Assembly: GCA_030248215.1 (NCBI GenBank)
Contig: JASANG010003204.1
Location: forward strand, 1-64,000
Length of the DNA: 64,000 nt
Direction of reading: 5' to 3'
Source of the DNA: Enoplolaimus lenunculus
Lineage: Eukaryota > Nematoda > Enoplea > Enoplida > Thoracostomopsidae
A model generated the notes under the pieces. That model was not told the origin of the DNA. It worked only from the letters and a program-made list of their open reading frames with translations, and made no database searches. The position numbers and the translations under genes are program-made. Positions 1 to 10,788 of this stretch are shown in pieces (within the stretch, counting starts at the first letter, position 1; each line of letters begins with the position of its first letter).

Positions 1-668
1 CCTTGAACCGCATTGCTATCGACAGGCGAGCCCCTGATCAAGTGCCCACAACTGACATTCGCCTGAGCCCCAAATCAAAAACACAGTTGTCCCGATCACG
101 ATCAGTCCATATGATATATAAAACGCTGTTCGCCATTCGTTCGGTGTTCCAGACGGAGTCAACGCGCCAGTGATGTATGGACATAAGATCCCGGCGAGGG
201 ACGTCGCTGTTGTTGCCAGTCCAGTATACGATCCCTGCCAATCCAGGTGCGATCAGATTAGTCTGACTCTGTATAAATCCACCAGTTCCAAATCCGTACG
301 CGAAAATGCGAACTAACAACACATGCGACGGCACCAAAGTAGTTGCGGAGAATCAAATATTGGCAAAACGAACATAAATACTGCAGTCAAGTATCCAGTG
401 AACGCGGTGAGTACGCGAACAGTTGCGGTCATTGATAGGCGTCGACTTAAGCGATCTGATCCGATGCCGGCGATGTTGCGTGCGACGATCAACGTGACGA
501 ACGGTAATGCGGCCATGAAGCCGTCTTGTTCGGGCTGAAGGTGGAGTACTTCTTTGTAGTATGTCGGTGTGTAGTCACCGACCAAATAAAATACATAGTA
601 ACAAACGAAGTACATAACCAGTAACGCGAGTACCGGTGGCGATGTAAACAGCGACCGCCATGGAATGG

Positions 669-734
669 TTTTGTTGTTGTTGTTGTTGTTGTTGTGTTTA
701 TTATTATTATTGCTGTTGTTGTCATTATTATTGT
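669..734. repeat. AAC/AAT trinucleotide run in SLC17 central loop
   Basis: A TTG/TTA-rich run on the + strand reads as an Asn-rich stretch on the - strand. It falls in the cytoplasmic loop between the two six-helix halves of the SLC17-like copy, just before the conserved IPWRS block. Confidence 0.8.
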
Positions 735-1334
735 CAAGATGTATCATCTTGTTATCTCCGACTTGGAAGCTGTCTACAGTTTGCAGTGTACGATGTTGAT
801 GAATGAATGCAATTTCACGTTTCGAAATACAGTGCACGTTCGCAGCATCCGACGAGTACAACAACTGCCACGCGATCCCAACAACGACCGTAAGACTTGC
901 GGCAACAGTAGAGACAACCCGCTATTGAAGCTTGGGTTCGAACAAAACGCACCTGATGTAAGCATACTAAAAATAGCAGCCAAAGGAAATCCGCAATGCA
1001 TTATCGCAGTCGCAATTCCTAATTCTGACGATCCAAACCATCTAACGGTAATGAAACACATTGCCGGGGAGGTCACTTCCATCCCGATGCCTTGTAGGAT
1101 TCGATTGACCAGTACCCATCCCCAACCGGCTTGAGCGCATACTGGAACCAAATAGCTCATTGCGGCTTGAAGCAAAATGCCAGCGAGAAATAAATATTTT
1201 ACGCCGTAACGGTCGAGAACAGTCCCAATTAGCGAAAACAAACGTTATCGATACGATCGCTTCGGCTGCGAGTAAATTTGAAACCACAGTTCGATCCCAG
1301 TTGAAATCGCCTGAATATTCAACAGTTGCGGTTG

Positions 1335-1397
1335 TGTTATTGTTGTTGCTGCTGCTGTTATTATTATTATTATTATTATTATGATTATTAGTATTAT

Positions 1398-1442
<45 letters not shown>

Positions 1443-1443
1443 A
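1335..1443. repeat. AAC/AAT/AGC trinucleotide run in SLC17 first loop
   Basis: A trinucleotide run of about 110 bp encodes Asn and Ser on the - strand. It lies where SLC17 proteins carry the long, usually glycosylated loop between TM1 and TM2, so the reading frame tolerates it. Confidence 0.8.
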
Positions 1444-1783
1444 TTGATTCCAAAAGAAGCTTTGAGGGAGTTGAAAAAGTGCTCTGCGTGAACTAATCAG
1501 AGCGGTGAGTTTTTGGTTTGAATTCACCTCAGACGTTGACGTATTTACCATACAAGTGATACCGAAGTTTAAGCCATAAAAGTTGATGTTGACAGCGAAA
1601 CACGCAGCACTTACCATTAACATGGTCACTAGCCGGTAAGATGGAAACAAACGGTAGTGGTGAAACGTGCCAGAGTTGAGGTCAACTGCAGTTGAAGATT
1701 TTTTCGATTTTTGACTCCGTGAGATCTTGAGCAGGTGAGATACCATTTTCGAGTATGCGAAAATAATTCAGTTAGGATGTTTA

Positions 1784-1922
1784 GCCTATATGTATAGAAC
1801 AGGGCCGGAACAGTAGTATAAAGCATATTCCTAAGCCTAAGCAAAAACGTTAGTCTAAAGCTTAAACTGACTATATTACAGCACCGTCGGAAAACGATTT
1901 GGCCCTGTTCTATACTTGGGCT
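1784..1922. mobile_element. Family A MITE copy 1
   Basis: The ends are GCCTATATGTATAGAACAGG and its imperfect complement at 1905-1922. The flanks carry the same 9 bases, GGATGTTTA (1775-1783 and 1923-1931), a target duplication. The inside holds CCTAAGCCTAAGC-type hexamers. Length 139 bp. Confidence 0.85.
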
Positions 1923-1931
1923 GGATGTTTA

Positions 1932-4030
1932 ATGGAAAAATTTTCAATTAGTTTCTTTATATGTTTTTAGCAGTTTATGCCAATGAAAGCAACGCAAAGG
2001 CGTTGCTGCTATGGAGTGGTCATTTATTTTTGAGACACTTAGGGTCATGAATTTTGGCGAAAACTTTTTAAACATGATCAAATGTATTTATAAACCCGGA
2101 TGTACAAGATCATCTGTTATAGTTAATGGTTTTAAGTCAGAATTTTTTCATGTTTTCCGTGGAATTCGACAAGGGTGTCCCTTATCGCCGTCATTATATG
2201 TCATAACAGCGGAAGTGGTAGCTCATTATCTTCGAATAACTTCAAGAATTTCGGGGATACCACTATACGGCATTAACACCCAAGTGACTAAGTTTGCCGA
2301 CGACACTAATATTTTTCTAAGTAGGATTTCAGATATAAGTGTGGTTTTTGATGTTTTTGAAAAATTTCAAAAGGCCTCTGGCAGCCGACTAAAGGAAACT
2401 AAAACACAGATACTATTAATGGGCGATCTAAGGAACGCACTTGTACCCCATCAATATGCACGCTTTATTGTTGAAAGAGTGAAAATTTATGGCCTTTGGT
2501 TTGATTCAAAGGGACTCGATATTCCTGAAAATTGGATAAAGTGCTATGAAGCAATTGCAAGTCTTGAACAGCGAATACCGCCGCGAGGTATCTCTGTTTT
2601 TGGAAAAATCCATCTTGTTCACATTTATTTTTTGTGTATGTTCAATTACTTGATAAAATTAGTAACACCCCCTGAGCAACTAGTGAAGGAAACTATCAAT
2701 GTGGTTTATAAGTGGTTGTGGTACCCGTCTACCGCTAGTATTATTAGAAGGGATATCCTGTTTTTACAACCTAGTCACGGCGGGATAAATTTCCTAAATA
2801 TTTTTGTCAGACTGAAAGTGAATCGTTTAATGTTTTATATTCGAATATTAAGAGGTACCGAAGTTGTGAGTTGGAAGAGATGTTTCGAACATTTCTTTCG
2901 GCAAGTTCAGTTTTCGACTAAACGTCAACTGAGACGCATTGATGTACCGGAGTTATATAAAGAGATACGGATTGCAATGATTGAGTCATCTTTTAAAATG
3001 GATGGAAATTTTTGTTGGTTTTTTGGCGAAAAGTTATCCTTAAAAACAGTGTCGGCAAATAAATTGTATAAAATGTGGATACACGCTGTGTATAAGGGAC
3101 TCATGCATCCTAAACATGTTTTTTGGCGAGACGAGCTAGGAGTTGAACGTATTTTTGTCGAGCGATCATGGATATGGGCAAAAGCGAAATATGTTGACGG
3201 CTCTGCGCGAGACGTCCATTTTAGGTTAAGACACAAGTCATTGTATACTAATCACCGCACTAGTCATTTTACAGATGGGACAAATATATGTTCGTTTTGT
3301 TATTTGGATGGAATTGAAGTGCGGGAGGATAATGTTCATGTGTTTATTTATTGTTTGCGGGCGCAAGAAATTAGTTTTTTCATTACTCCCGTTTTGCAAC
3401 AGGTAGCTGGAGTAAATGAAATAACGATTTCGGATTTAATTTTGGGACGAAATATTCACGACCCATTAAAGAGAATAGCTTTTAATTTCATCGTCCAACA
3501 TGCACAATTGGCAATATGGAGTGCTCGATGTAAACTCGAGTTTAACAATGAAAATGTCTGTGTTGTTGATGCTTTTCAGGAAAATGTTTATAGAAATTTG
3601 TGCAAACTTAAGCTGTATCTAAAAGAAGAATGTTTTTTTAAGGTTTTTGGAACAATAACCCGACAGAATGATAGCATGCTGGGTTTTCGAATGTCTTTTT
3701 CTCAGCGTACCTGATTTGTAGTTTGTTTTGAAACTAGGTTTCTTGTGTGCTTTTTAACATATTTGCTCTGAATAATATCCTTGCAAGCAGAGTAGAATAA
3801 TGGGTAATTTTCAAGGACCTTTGTTATGTTATGATAATATGTTGTTGCCTTCTTTGGTTTATATAATTGCTTTCGTTGATGTAAATGTGGTTTATCCTTT
3901 TAATAAAACCCGGGGTGTTCGGCAAACGAGCGCTTCGGACTTAAACTTATAGTTAAATTGAAGTAGTATAAATATGATGTAACAAATTTTAGAGAGAATA
4001 AAGAAAAAATAATAAGAAAGAAGAAAAAAT
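1932..4030 (+). mobile_element. Tx1/L1-type LINE, 5'-truncated
   Basis: A non-LTR retrotransposon body begins within the reverse transcriptase domain and ends in an A-rich tail (about 3996-4030) after a 280-bp 3' untranslated part. No endonuclease region is present, so the 5' end is lost, as is usual for target-primed insertion. The first few RT residues (about 1990-2010) are frame-shifted relative to the rest. The insertion sits between two family A MITEs. The exact 5' joint is not resolved. Confidence 0.8.
2011..3714 (+). CDS. LINE ORF2 fragment: reverse transcriptase to C-terminal zinc knuckle
   Basis: This open frame of 567 residues would copy LINE RNA into DNA at the target site. Visible motifs are RGIRQGCPLSP (residues 50-60), the catalytic FADD (95-98), SGSRLKETKTQ (123-133), GKIHLVH in the thumb region, and a CCHC knuckle C427-x2-C430-x12-H443-x4-C448 typical of L1/Tx1 C-termini. 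The first aspartate motif and all of the N-terminal endonuclease are missing, so it cannot be a complete ORF2; the group normally has about 1,000-1,300 residues. The stretch from mid-RT to stop is free of internal stops, which suggests a fairly recent insertion. The Met at 2011 is only the first Met of the surviving frame, not a true start. Confidence 0.85.
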   Translation: MEWSFIFETLRVMNFGENFLNMIKCIYKPGCTRSSVIVNGFKSEFFHVFRGIRQGCPLSPSLYVITAEVVAHYLRITSRISGIPLYGINTQVTKFADDTNIFLSRISDISVVFDVFEKFQKASGSRLKETKTQILLMGDLRNALVPHQYARFIVERVKIYGLWFDSKGLDIPENWIKCYEAIASLEQRIPPRGISVFGKIHLVHIYFLCMFNYLIKLVTPPEQLVKETINVVYKWLWYPSTASIIRRDILFLQPSHGGINFLNIFVRLKVNRLMFYIRILRGTEVVSWKRCFEHFFRQVQFSTKRQLRRIDVPELYKEIRIAMIESSFKMDGNFCWFFGEKLSLKTVSANKLYKMWIHAVYKGLMHPKHVFWRDELGVERIFVERSWIWAKAKYVDGSARDVHFRLRHKSLYTNHRTSHFTDGTNICSFCYLDGIEVREDNVHVFIYCLRAQEISFFITPVLQQVAGVNEITISDLILGRNIHDPLKRIAFNFIVQHAQLAIWSARCKLEFNNENVCVVDAFQENVYRNLCKLKLYLKEECFFKVFGTITRQNDSMLGFRMSFSQRT

Positions 4031-4233
4031 GGGGTTCATGTTTAAGATCAGGGGCGGACCGCTTTTCTGTGCAATTATGCCATGGAGTAATGCTTAAGCT
4101 TTGGACTTATTTTTCGCTTAAACATAGGCTTATAGGCTTAGGTGTAAACTCGTTCTTACGCTTAGGTTTAGGCTTTAGGCTTAGGAATAGGCTTATATTT
4201 AACTACTGTTGCGGCCCTGTTCTATACATTGTT
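4031..4233. mobile_element. Family A MITE copy 2
   Basis: Family A ends (TTCATGTTTAAGATCAGGGG and the matching CCCTGTTCTATACATTG) enclose repeated TTAGGCTT units near 4130-4190. It abuts the A-tail of the LINE. The flanks do not give a clean duplication. Confidence 0.7.
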
Positions 4234-4249
4234 CAAAAATAGAAATATA

Positions 4250-4448
4250 CACTGTAAAAAATGGGGAGTCACATTGACTCCCTCGGAAACAGGCTTTTCC
4301 TGACTACATAAACTGAGTCAAATTTGACTCGGCCACAGTCAAATTCGATTCACTGTTGACTCTGGCGGAGTCAAATTTGACTCAGTTTGTGTAGTCAGGA
4401 AAAGCCTGTTTCCGAGAGAGTCAATTTGACTCACCATTTTTTACAGTG
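4250..4448. mobile_element. Family B foldback MITE copy 1
   Basis: A near-perfect 199-bp inverted repeat with ends CACTGTAAAAAATGG. Both arms carry GAGTCA and AGGCTTTTCCTGACTAC blocks; the centre repeats AGTCAAATTTGACTC-like palindromes. The flanking TA on both sides (4248-4249 and 4449-4450) fits Tc1/mariner-type insertion. Confidence 0.85.
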
Positions 4449-4542
4449 TAATCTTAAAACTAAACTTCATTAATACATTGAAAACCGTGAAATTTTACAA
4501 TGTTATAAACGCTGTCCTATAGCGCAGGAACGTGGTCTTCCT

Positions 4543-4701
4543 GGCCCATGTAAAGTTCAGGGGCGGAACGATTTTCCTTAAGACTGCAATCGAGTAAGCT
4601 TAAGCTTAGACTTTTTTTATGCTTGGCTTACGCTTATGCCTAGGCTTTAGGCTTACGAATAAGCTTATAATACTGTTCCGCCCTTGTTCTTTACATTGGC
4701 C
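4543..4701. mobile_element. Family A MITE copy 3
   Basis: The ends GGCCCATGTAAAGTTCAGG and CTTTACATTGGCC enclose AGCTTAAGCTTAG and TAGGCTTTAGGCTTA units. The flanks show no clear duplication. Confidence 0.75.
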
Positions 4702-5461
4702 GCTCTGCGTTCCAACAGTTTGTGTTCACTATTAAATTAATATTTCAACCAATTTCGCAGTATAAACAAACACGCGATCCTGGTTTTAAAGTTCAAAAGT
4801 TGAAACTGTGAAACTTTGTAAAAACTTTACAAAAGAGTGTATTGACGACATGTTGTGCTAATATTTGGGAAAATTTTTTTAGCCGCTTAATAGTTTAAAT
4901 CAGTCTAAGACTGCTTGTTTCATAAAGTCTAGGTTATCATTAATTTTCCAAGCAGAATGCATATATATTGTATATATATTGTATATATATAATATATATA
5001 CATACATATATATGTATATATATATGAGTATTATTTATGTATATTGCTTTGTGATTTAAATTGTCTAAAACGCGACCAAATTGGAATTTTCCGCAAAAAT
5101 GAAATCTGTTGCAAATAAATACATCTTACAATTTTACATCAAAAGGTAAACATGACACGCTTACGCGAAACCTGAATGTGCGTGAACTTCAATGTGTCCA
5201 GATGACCTAATTCGGGTTCAAAATTGTTTGTTTGTTTGTTTGTGTGTTGTAAAATTAAAACTGGGAAGATATAAAAAAAGTGAAAATTGTTTTTGTTTTT
5301 ATTAAGAAGCTGTTAAAAATCACGGTTTAAGTACTTTTCTACTGATAACAATAAAGCGCATAACAAAAGGCAGCCCCAGGTTCTTTTTATATTATAAAAT
5401 ACGGTTGCTGTAGAGGCATGGATTAAGTATATATTTGACTGTTAATTCGACATTTTTAGCT
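4702..5461. other. AT-rich spacer, no gene seen
   Basis: No coding frame or element ends are recognised. It contains an imperfect (TA)n/(ATAC)n microsatellite at about 4957-5025 and a short TTTG run near 5230. Confidence 0.6.
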
Positions 5462-5463
5462 TA

Positions 5464-6350
5464 CTGTAGTGACCCGAATAAGAAGGGGAGGGAGTGATAT
5501 TGGCCGCTCCAGAGAGTACCTGCACGTTATTTGGTTACGGACTGTTATTTATTTTTAACCCACGCTCCGGCACCCTTCGTTACCATAGGGTACAATCGGC
5601 GGTCTGCCTCCGACTCAGGTTACTGCTATTTAAACTCAGAAATAACTATCTTTGCGTTTGAGTTGATTAATCAATTCATTGAAATTTGAACTTTGTTCCA
5701 AGCTTTGTTTCGCTTGAATTCCGTTATGGACGAAACTGTGCTGAAAGTTTGCAAATGTTGAGTATATAATCCTAAAATTCAACGAGTTATATACTTACAT
5801 TCAACATTTCTATTGCTACCAGGGTACAAGAGGTCTGCCTCCGGCTCCGGCAGAAAATCGGCCTCCGGCTTCAGCTGCGTCTCCGGTGGAATTTTGCATA
5901 TGATTTGTTACCGTGTTTCGTTTTTTACTTTTGTCACAATTTTCAGGAGATTTTCCGAAATTTCGCAGAAAATTAGCGTAAAACAAAACAACATAACAAC
6001 ATATTGCAGGTATTGGTCAAATTAACTAATTAACCATCATTTTTACTACCTAATACCGCCTCACCTCTGGCTCCGGCAAGTTTCGTTGTATTTGACCTCC
6101 GGCTCCGGCTTTGCTCCTGTAATTTTCACCTCAGGTTGCACCCTGTTCTTTACTGATAAATATCCCGTAACTATATTTGGTATTGGAGTCATTTACGCGC
6201 AACAATTAGAGATAATTGACATTTATGGACTCTAATTGCGGTTTAGAGACTCTATCCACTTAAGGACTAATATTAAGGATGCGAACTCCTATTGTGTGGG
6301 ACTCAAAATGGGGACCCCTCTTTTCTCTCTTAATATTCGGGTCACTACAG
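5464..6350. mobile_element. Family M long-TIR element with nested family D MITE
   Basis: The inverted ends CTGTAGTGACCCGAATA (5464) and TATTCGGGTCACTACAG (6334-6350) are flanked by TA on both sides (5462-5463 and 6351-6352), as for Tc1/mariner-like insertion. No transposase frame is seen inside, so it is non-autonomous. A family D MITE sits within it at 5820-6145. Confidence 0.8.
5820..6145. mobile_element. Family D MITE inside family M element
   Basis: It starts CAGGGTACAAG and ends GGTTGCACCCTG, with CCTCCGGCTCCGGC-type arms on both sides of an AT-rich middle. The 8-bp flanks (ATTGCTAC and TTCTTTAC) match at only 5 of 8 positions. Confidence 0.7.
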
Positions 6351-6691
6351 TAGTTTTGTAGCTTTAACCTATGTTTAAGGTTTTCAATTACTATTTCTAT
6401 TTGACAAAGAATACCCGAATGGGTTTATACTTCATGGCCATTTCGCAGGATGTAAACGGATAGTAAAAATAAGTAACAACGTATAGCGATGGAAATAACG
6501 GAAAACAGATATTGAGGTATATATAGGTTTCGTTTTATTTTTCTGCCAACACAATTGACATGTGCAAATTTATACCGGGCTTTCTAAAATTTGAAATAAA
6601 ATGAATATCGTATATTTTTGGTTTAGCTCGGACAATTGCAGAACCACTGTAAACTAAAAATTGCGAAAACTACTAATTTGTAACTAATTTT

Positions 6692-6826
6692 AACCAATGT
6701 AAAGAACAGGGGCGAACACTAAGCATACTCCTAAGCCTAGGCCGAGCAAAAAATGAGCCTAAAGCTTAAGAGTACTCCATTCTAGTCCCACTGAAACACT
6801 CTCCGACCTTGATTATTATATGGGCC
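6692..6826. mobile_element. Family A MITE copy 4
   Basis: Flanked by a perfect 8-bp duplication CTAATTTT (6684-6691 and 6827-6834). The ends are AACCAATGTAAAGAACAGGG and ATATGGGCC; the interior has CCTAAGCCTAGGC and CTAAAGCTTAAG. Length 135 bp. Confidence 0.88.
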
Positions 6827-7118
6827 CTAATTTTGAACGTAAAAATAAACGAATTTCCGGTATTTATATAACGGAAGCAGATACCGATTTCTACCGGAAA
6901 CGGATATTCGGTTATACCCTGCCTGCCCTCTCTTGAATTTTTTAAAAATTGTATCCTTCAGTAAGTTTGTCTAAATGTTTAGCACCATTTTGTAGTTTAT
7001 TGCTTACCAAATCTAACAGCATTCATTAGCAAATTTTGCATAGATCCGGGCTACACTCACATGCAACTAACCTTGTAAATGACCTACACAAAATCTCAAA
7101 ATTCAAGATCGTCTATGC

Positions 7119-7256
7119 GGCCAATGTTACTTTTAGGCTGTAAGATTAAGCATATTCATAAGCCTAAGCGTAAGTAAAAAAATGTACTCTAGAATCTAAA
7201 CCTACTCTTTCATAGGCCCACCACACACCTGGACACCCCTTAAAGTAACATGGACC
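7119..7256. mobile_element. Family A MITE copy 5 (GTTACTTT variant)
   Basis: Flanked by a perfect 8-bp duplication GTCTATGC (7111-7118 and 7257-7264). The ends GGCCAATGTTACTTTTAGG and CCTTAAAGTAACATGGACC differ from the main type after GGCCAATGT, so this is a subfamily. Length 138 bp. Confidence 0.88.
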
Positions 7257-7535
7257 GTCTATGCTATCAGCTTCACGTAAAAACGCAATTACCGCTTTAT
7301 TTTTAAAGCAATATACGACAAATAAAAAATATTCTGTTTACATTAAATAAATAAATATTTTAACAAACACTACAATACAAAAAAAATCAAGTTTTTTATC
7401 TGCTTCAAGACTCAGAGACCTTCGCAACCTTAACCATAAAAATTATTAAAATATATACTTTCAGTTGAAACTTTCGTGTTCAGCAACATTTGGATGCTAT
7501 TTTCACAACTATGTAGTACTTAAGTTCAAAATTCG

Positions 7536-7750
7536 GGCTCATGTAAAGATCAGGGGTGGAACGTTTTTCTATGGGACTGCAATAGAGTAAGCTTAAGCTT
7601 TAGACTTATTTTTTGCTTGGCTTAGGCTTGGAAATTGTGCTCATTACTACACTTAGGCTTAGGCTTAGTAATATGCTTCTTCTTACGCTTTTAGGCTTGG
7701 GTTTAGAATATGCTTATAATACTGTTCCGCCCCTGTTCTTTACATTGACC
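7536..7750. mobile_element. Family A MITE copy 6
   Basis: Flanked by a perfect 8-bp duplication AAAATTCG (7528-7535 and 7751-7758). Ends GGCTCATGTAAAGATCAGG and CTTTACATTGACC. It contains several CTTAGGCTTAGGC units. Length 215 bp. Confidence 0.9.
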
Positions 7751-7904
7751 AAAATTCGCACTGAAATATCAAGTACTCGAGTATTTTCCTTCACAGCTGA
7801 ACAGGCCAGAGCTTAAAGTACAGCCCTTTTACTAAGCTACTACTTCCGTCAACTATAGGTGCGCCTGTACATTGGGTTGGAGCCGTGATATATACATCGC
7901 TGCG

Positions 7905-8249
7905 TTGCAAATAGAACCGAAGTTCTGCCTGCGGTTCCGGCAGAAAATTGACCTCCGGCGCCGGTAGAATTTTTGCCCGAGGTTTTGGCAATTTCGGTAC
8001 GGAAATTTTGCATAATTTTTACAAAATTTGTGCGTTTGGCGCGGTGCGTTTCAAACTGACGAATAAATTGCCGAGATTTCGTAAAAAAATACGCGTAAAA
8101 CCAAATGATTTAACACATAAGAATATTTGCTAAAATGAACAAATTAATCATCATTTTAACTATCTAAAATTTCGCCTCACCTCCGGCTCCGGCAAGTTTC
8201 GTTGACCTCTGGCTTCAGTTTCGGCATTTTCACTTCCGGTTGCACCCTG
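7905..8249. mobile_element. Family D MITE (CCGGCTCCGG subtype)
   Basis: The right end is TTCCGGTTGCACCCTG and the arms are CCTCCGGCTCCGGC-like, as in the copy at 5820. The left end is degenerate (GTTGCAAATAGAACCG) so that border is approximate. Confidence 0.65.
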
Positions 8250-8528
8250 ATACTTTTTTCTGTTGAATAATAAAACTGCCAAACATACGGTGCAATTTTA
8301 CAGAGTGTAACCGGATATCCGTTTCATATTTCGATAAAATCGATATCAGTTTCCATTATACAAATACTGAAACTCTGTTAATTTACATATCAGCCTATAC
8401 ATAAAATTGTTTACTGAACTCAACGAAGCGCAGTATTCAAACCCCGCTGCACATCTCCGCCGGCCGTCCCAAAGCACTGAAATAGTCCTTCGCAAAATAA
8501 GGTACAACTTATTACGTAATTTAAGCTA

Positions 8529-8728
8529 CACTGCAAAAATCGGCGAGTCAAATTGACTCTCTCCGAAATAGGCTTTTCCTGACTACACAAACTGAGTCAA
8601 AAAACAACTCCGCCAGAGTCAAATTGAGTCAAAATTGACTCAGGCCGAGCCGAATTTTGACTCAGTTTGTATAGACAGGAAAAGCCTATTTCGGAGACAG
8701 TCAATTTGACTCACTATTTATTGCAGCG
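8529..8728. mobile_element. Family B foldback MITE copy 2
   Basis: The same 200-bp inverted repeat as at 4250, with ends CACTGCAAAAAT and ATTGCAGCG. It is flanked by TA (8527-8528 and 8729-8730). Confidence 0.85.
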
Positions 8729-8831
8729 TACCAGAAATATTTCAGCTAATCAACCGACAAACTTGCCTAAATATTATAAAAGTAAACAAACAAGTATTCA
8801 AATAGCACAAAACCCATAAAGCTTAATATAT

Positions 8832-8956
8832 ACCAGTCGTAGTGGGACTACATGTATTGATCGAAGCTCGAACACACGTCAGCAGTTAAGCTAATATGCA
8901 AATTAGTTATTAGCTAACTATTCATTTATTGGTTTTGGACGTTTGTAAACAATAAT
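8832..8956. mobile_element. Family E fragment
   Basis: It begins CCAGTCGTAGTGGGACTACA, continues with GAAGCTCGAACACACGTC and the AT-rich TTAGTTATTAGCTAACTATT block, then stops. Only one end of the element is present. Confidence 0.65.
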
Positions 8957-9593
8957 AGTTAAGCTTAACAACACTGACTAAGCTGTACCGACACAGGTGA
9001 TACCATATAATGCATAAAATTCAACTGCTGAGATGAAGTGTCTTTAACAAAATCGTCCCATCTATTTTTTCTTTCATACCCACGACTCAAAAATTTGCGG
9101 TAGTTTCACATTTCACAACAGCCCCCAGACCAACAGGTATTTATTTTCCATAGCGCGTCGGATGCGGACTTGGTACAAACGTTTCATTACTCCATTTAAC
9201 CTATGTCCAACGCCACGATTGAAATTATCCACCACTGTCAGACTGCATGCAACTGCATAACAAAAAAATACCAGATCCGGATATCCGGTTGCATCCTGAC
9301 AGCTTTTACTGTCTATATAATCCAACGGAAGTAAAAAAGTTTTACTTAGGATGTACGTACAAAACATCACGTTCTTCTAACCCTCAAATCAAACCCATGT
9401 ATATAATTAGTTTTACTCAATCATTGACAAACAACGAAATAAATTAAGTATCGACTAGAAATTTTAAGTCTCACACAATTAACAATCAGAACAGTATTAA
9501 AATTGCAGATTCCATAAACATATCAGCCACCGTATTGAACCAATGGCAAAGATATATACAAATACATATACATATATACATACATATATATAC

Positions 9594-9631
<38 letters not shown>

Positions 9632-10185
9632 AATATATATAATATATATAAAATACAGTTATATAAAAAACTAAAGCCAGAATTAGATTGGCAAAATAAT
9701 GCAGTAACGTTGATTTTACTCCAAAAACAGACCATAAAGCCAAAAGGAGCCGACGGTGTCCAGCCACAAAGAAACGGGTCAACCTCATGTGACATCCCAA
9801 CAGGCTTCACCTGAATTTTTTGACTTCCCAGTACGTTGAACTCGGTTTGAGTTTGGTTCCAAAACAATTTTTACATTAAAACAAATGATTTGTCTCATAT
9901 ATCTGTTCAATTTTTACTGTATTTATGGTCGCGTTTTGAGTGATTTTAAATTTCGACAAGTTGCAGCCTAATTTCTCGAATTAATTAATTAACCTTTTAA
10001 GGTTTCATTTGACAGATAACACAATTTTAAAAATACACAAAAAAACAAAAAACAAACGAACGTAAATAAAATTACAGTAAAATAATAAAATATTCGATAT
10101 AATCGCGATACAAAGTATCTACTTTAGGCAAAAAATACGATATGAAATTCATATATACAACAGCAGCCATTGTCTGTTAGTATTA
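8957..10185. other. AT-rich spacer with (TA)n tract, no gene seen
   Basis: No supported coding region. A (ATAC)n/(TA)n microsatellite lies at about 9555-9655. The long reading frames over it are low-complexity Tyr/Ile runs made by the repeat itself. Confidence 0.6.
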
Positions 10186-10513
10186 TCAAGAGTGGATAAT
10201 GACAAGAGTGCGCAACTCTTCGGCTCCGTCCCGTATGGTACAACATGTACCACCGGGCGTTGCGATTTTGGCCGACTTCCATTTGTTTAGGACGGGTGGG
10301 GGTCGCTATCACATGAATACATCTAAATTAACCTCTACGGGTACCATGCTTAACGCCGCATACATAAAGTGCCATGGTTCGCACCGGTGGTACCTTCCCT
10401 CGAAATAAAAGGGGGGTAGGCCAAAAACGCAACACGTGCCCGGTACATTTTTTTTCAACACAGAGTATACCCAGTTACACACTCTTGTAAATAGAGTCAT
10501 TATCGACTCTTGG
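10186..10513. mobile_element. Family F MITE copy 1
   Basis: Outer inverted ends TCAAGAGTGGATAATGAC and GTCATTATCGACTCTTGG, then inner ones AAGAGTGCGCAACTC and AGTTACACACTCTT. Inside are ACCACCGGGCGTTGCG and GGCCAAAAACGCAACACG, an inverted pair shared with the copy at 32621. Confidence 0.8.
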
Positions 10514-10788
10514 TACGTATTATATATGTCGCAGCGCAAATTGCTAATTTTCTTTCAATTTAGAAAACAAACAAAAACAGTAGCGTAGCTAAGTAATTAA
10601 GACCGGAACCAATTAGTCGATTTGATGATATTCTATTGACAACCTCATAATCAGCGTAACAATTTGCACTGTACAACTATGCCGTACGAATTGAAATAAA
10701 AACAATAAAACTAGCGTCAAATAAGCCTGGCTATCCTCAAATCAGCGTTGAGCTCGTGTTATACATCTTGAAACTAAAATGTTGACAC

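Larger units (their letters stand above)
1..1746 (-). pseudogene. SLC17-family transporter copy, frame-broken, cut by window edge
   Basis: Read right to left, this matches the SLC17 group of major facilitator anion transporters (sialin, vesicular glutamate and Na/phosphate types), which move organic anions or phosphate across plasma or vesicle membranes. The blocks are: TM1 near 1640-1550 (YRLVTMLMVS...GITCMV), DRYGVKYLF near 1210, GIGMEVTSPAM near 1090, the central loop then IPWRSLFTSPPVLALLV near 650, SALP-like MAALPF near 500, FGTGGFIQSQTNLIAPGLAG near 260, and GECQLWALDQG near 60. The frame changes four times (about 1245, 930, 345 and 215) with no intron-like spacer, so homology is continuous while the frame is not. 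SLC17 genes usually have many introns; none is seen, which suggests a retrocopy. The arginine usual in TM1 is not apparent. The start ATG is at 1746-1744. The C-terminus runs off the window. Indel errors in the assembly are the alternative, but the other two long genes nearby are clean. Confidence 0.75.

Noticed and set aside
1-1746. Live SLC17 gene using programmed frameshifts
   Set aside because: Four frame changes with no slippery-site pattern or intron are better explained by decay or assembly indels.
9486-9867. Minus-strand Tyr/Ile-rich frames
   Set aside because: Generated by the TA-rich microsatellite.
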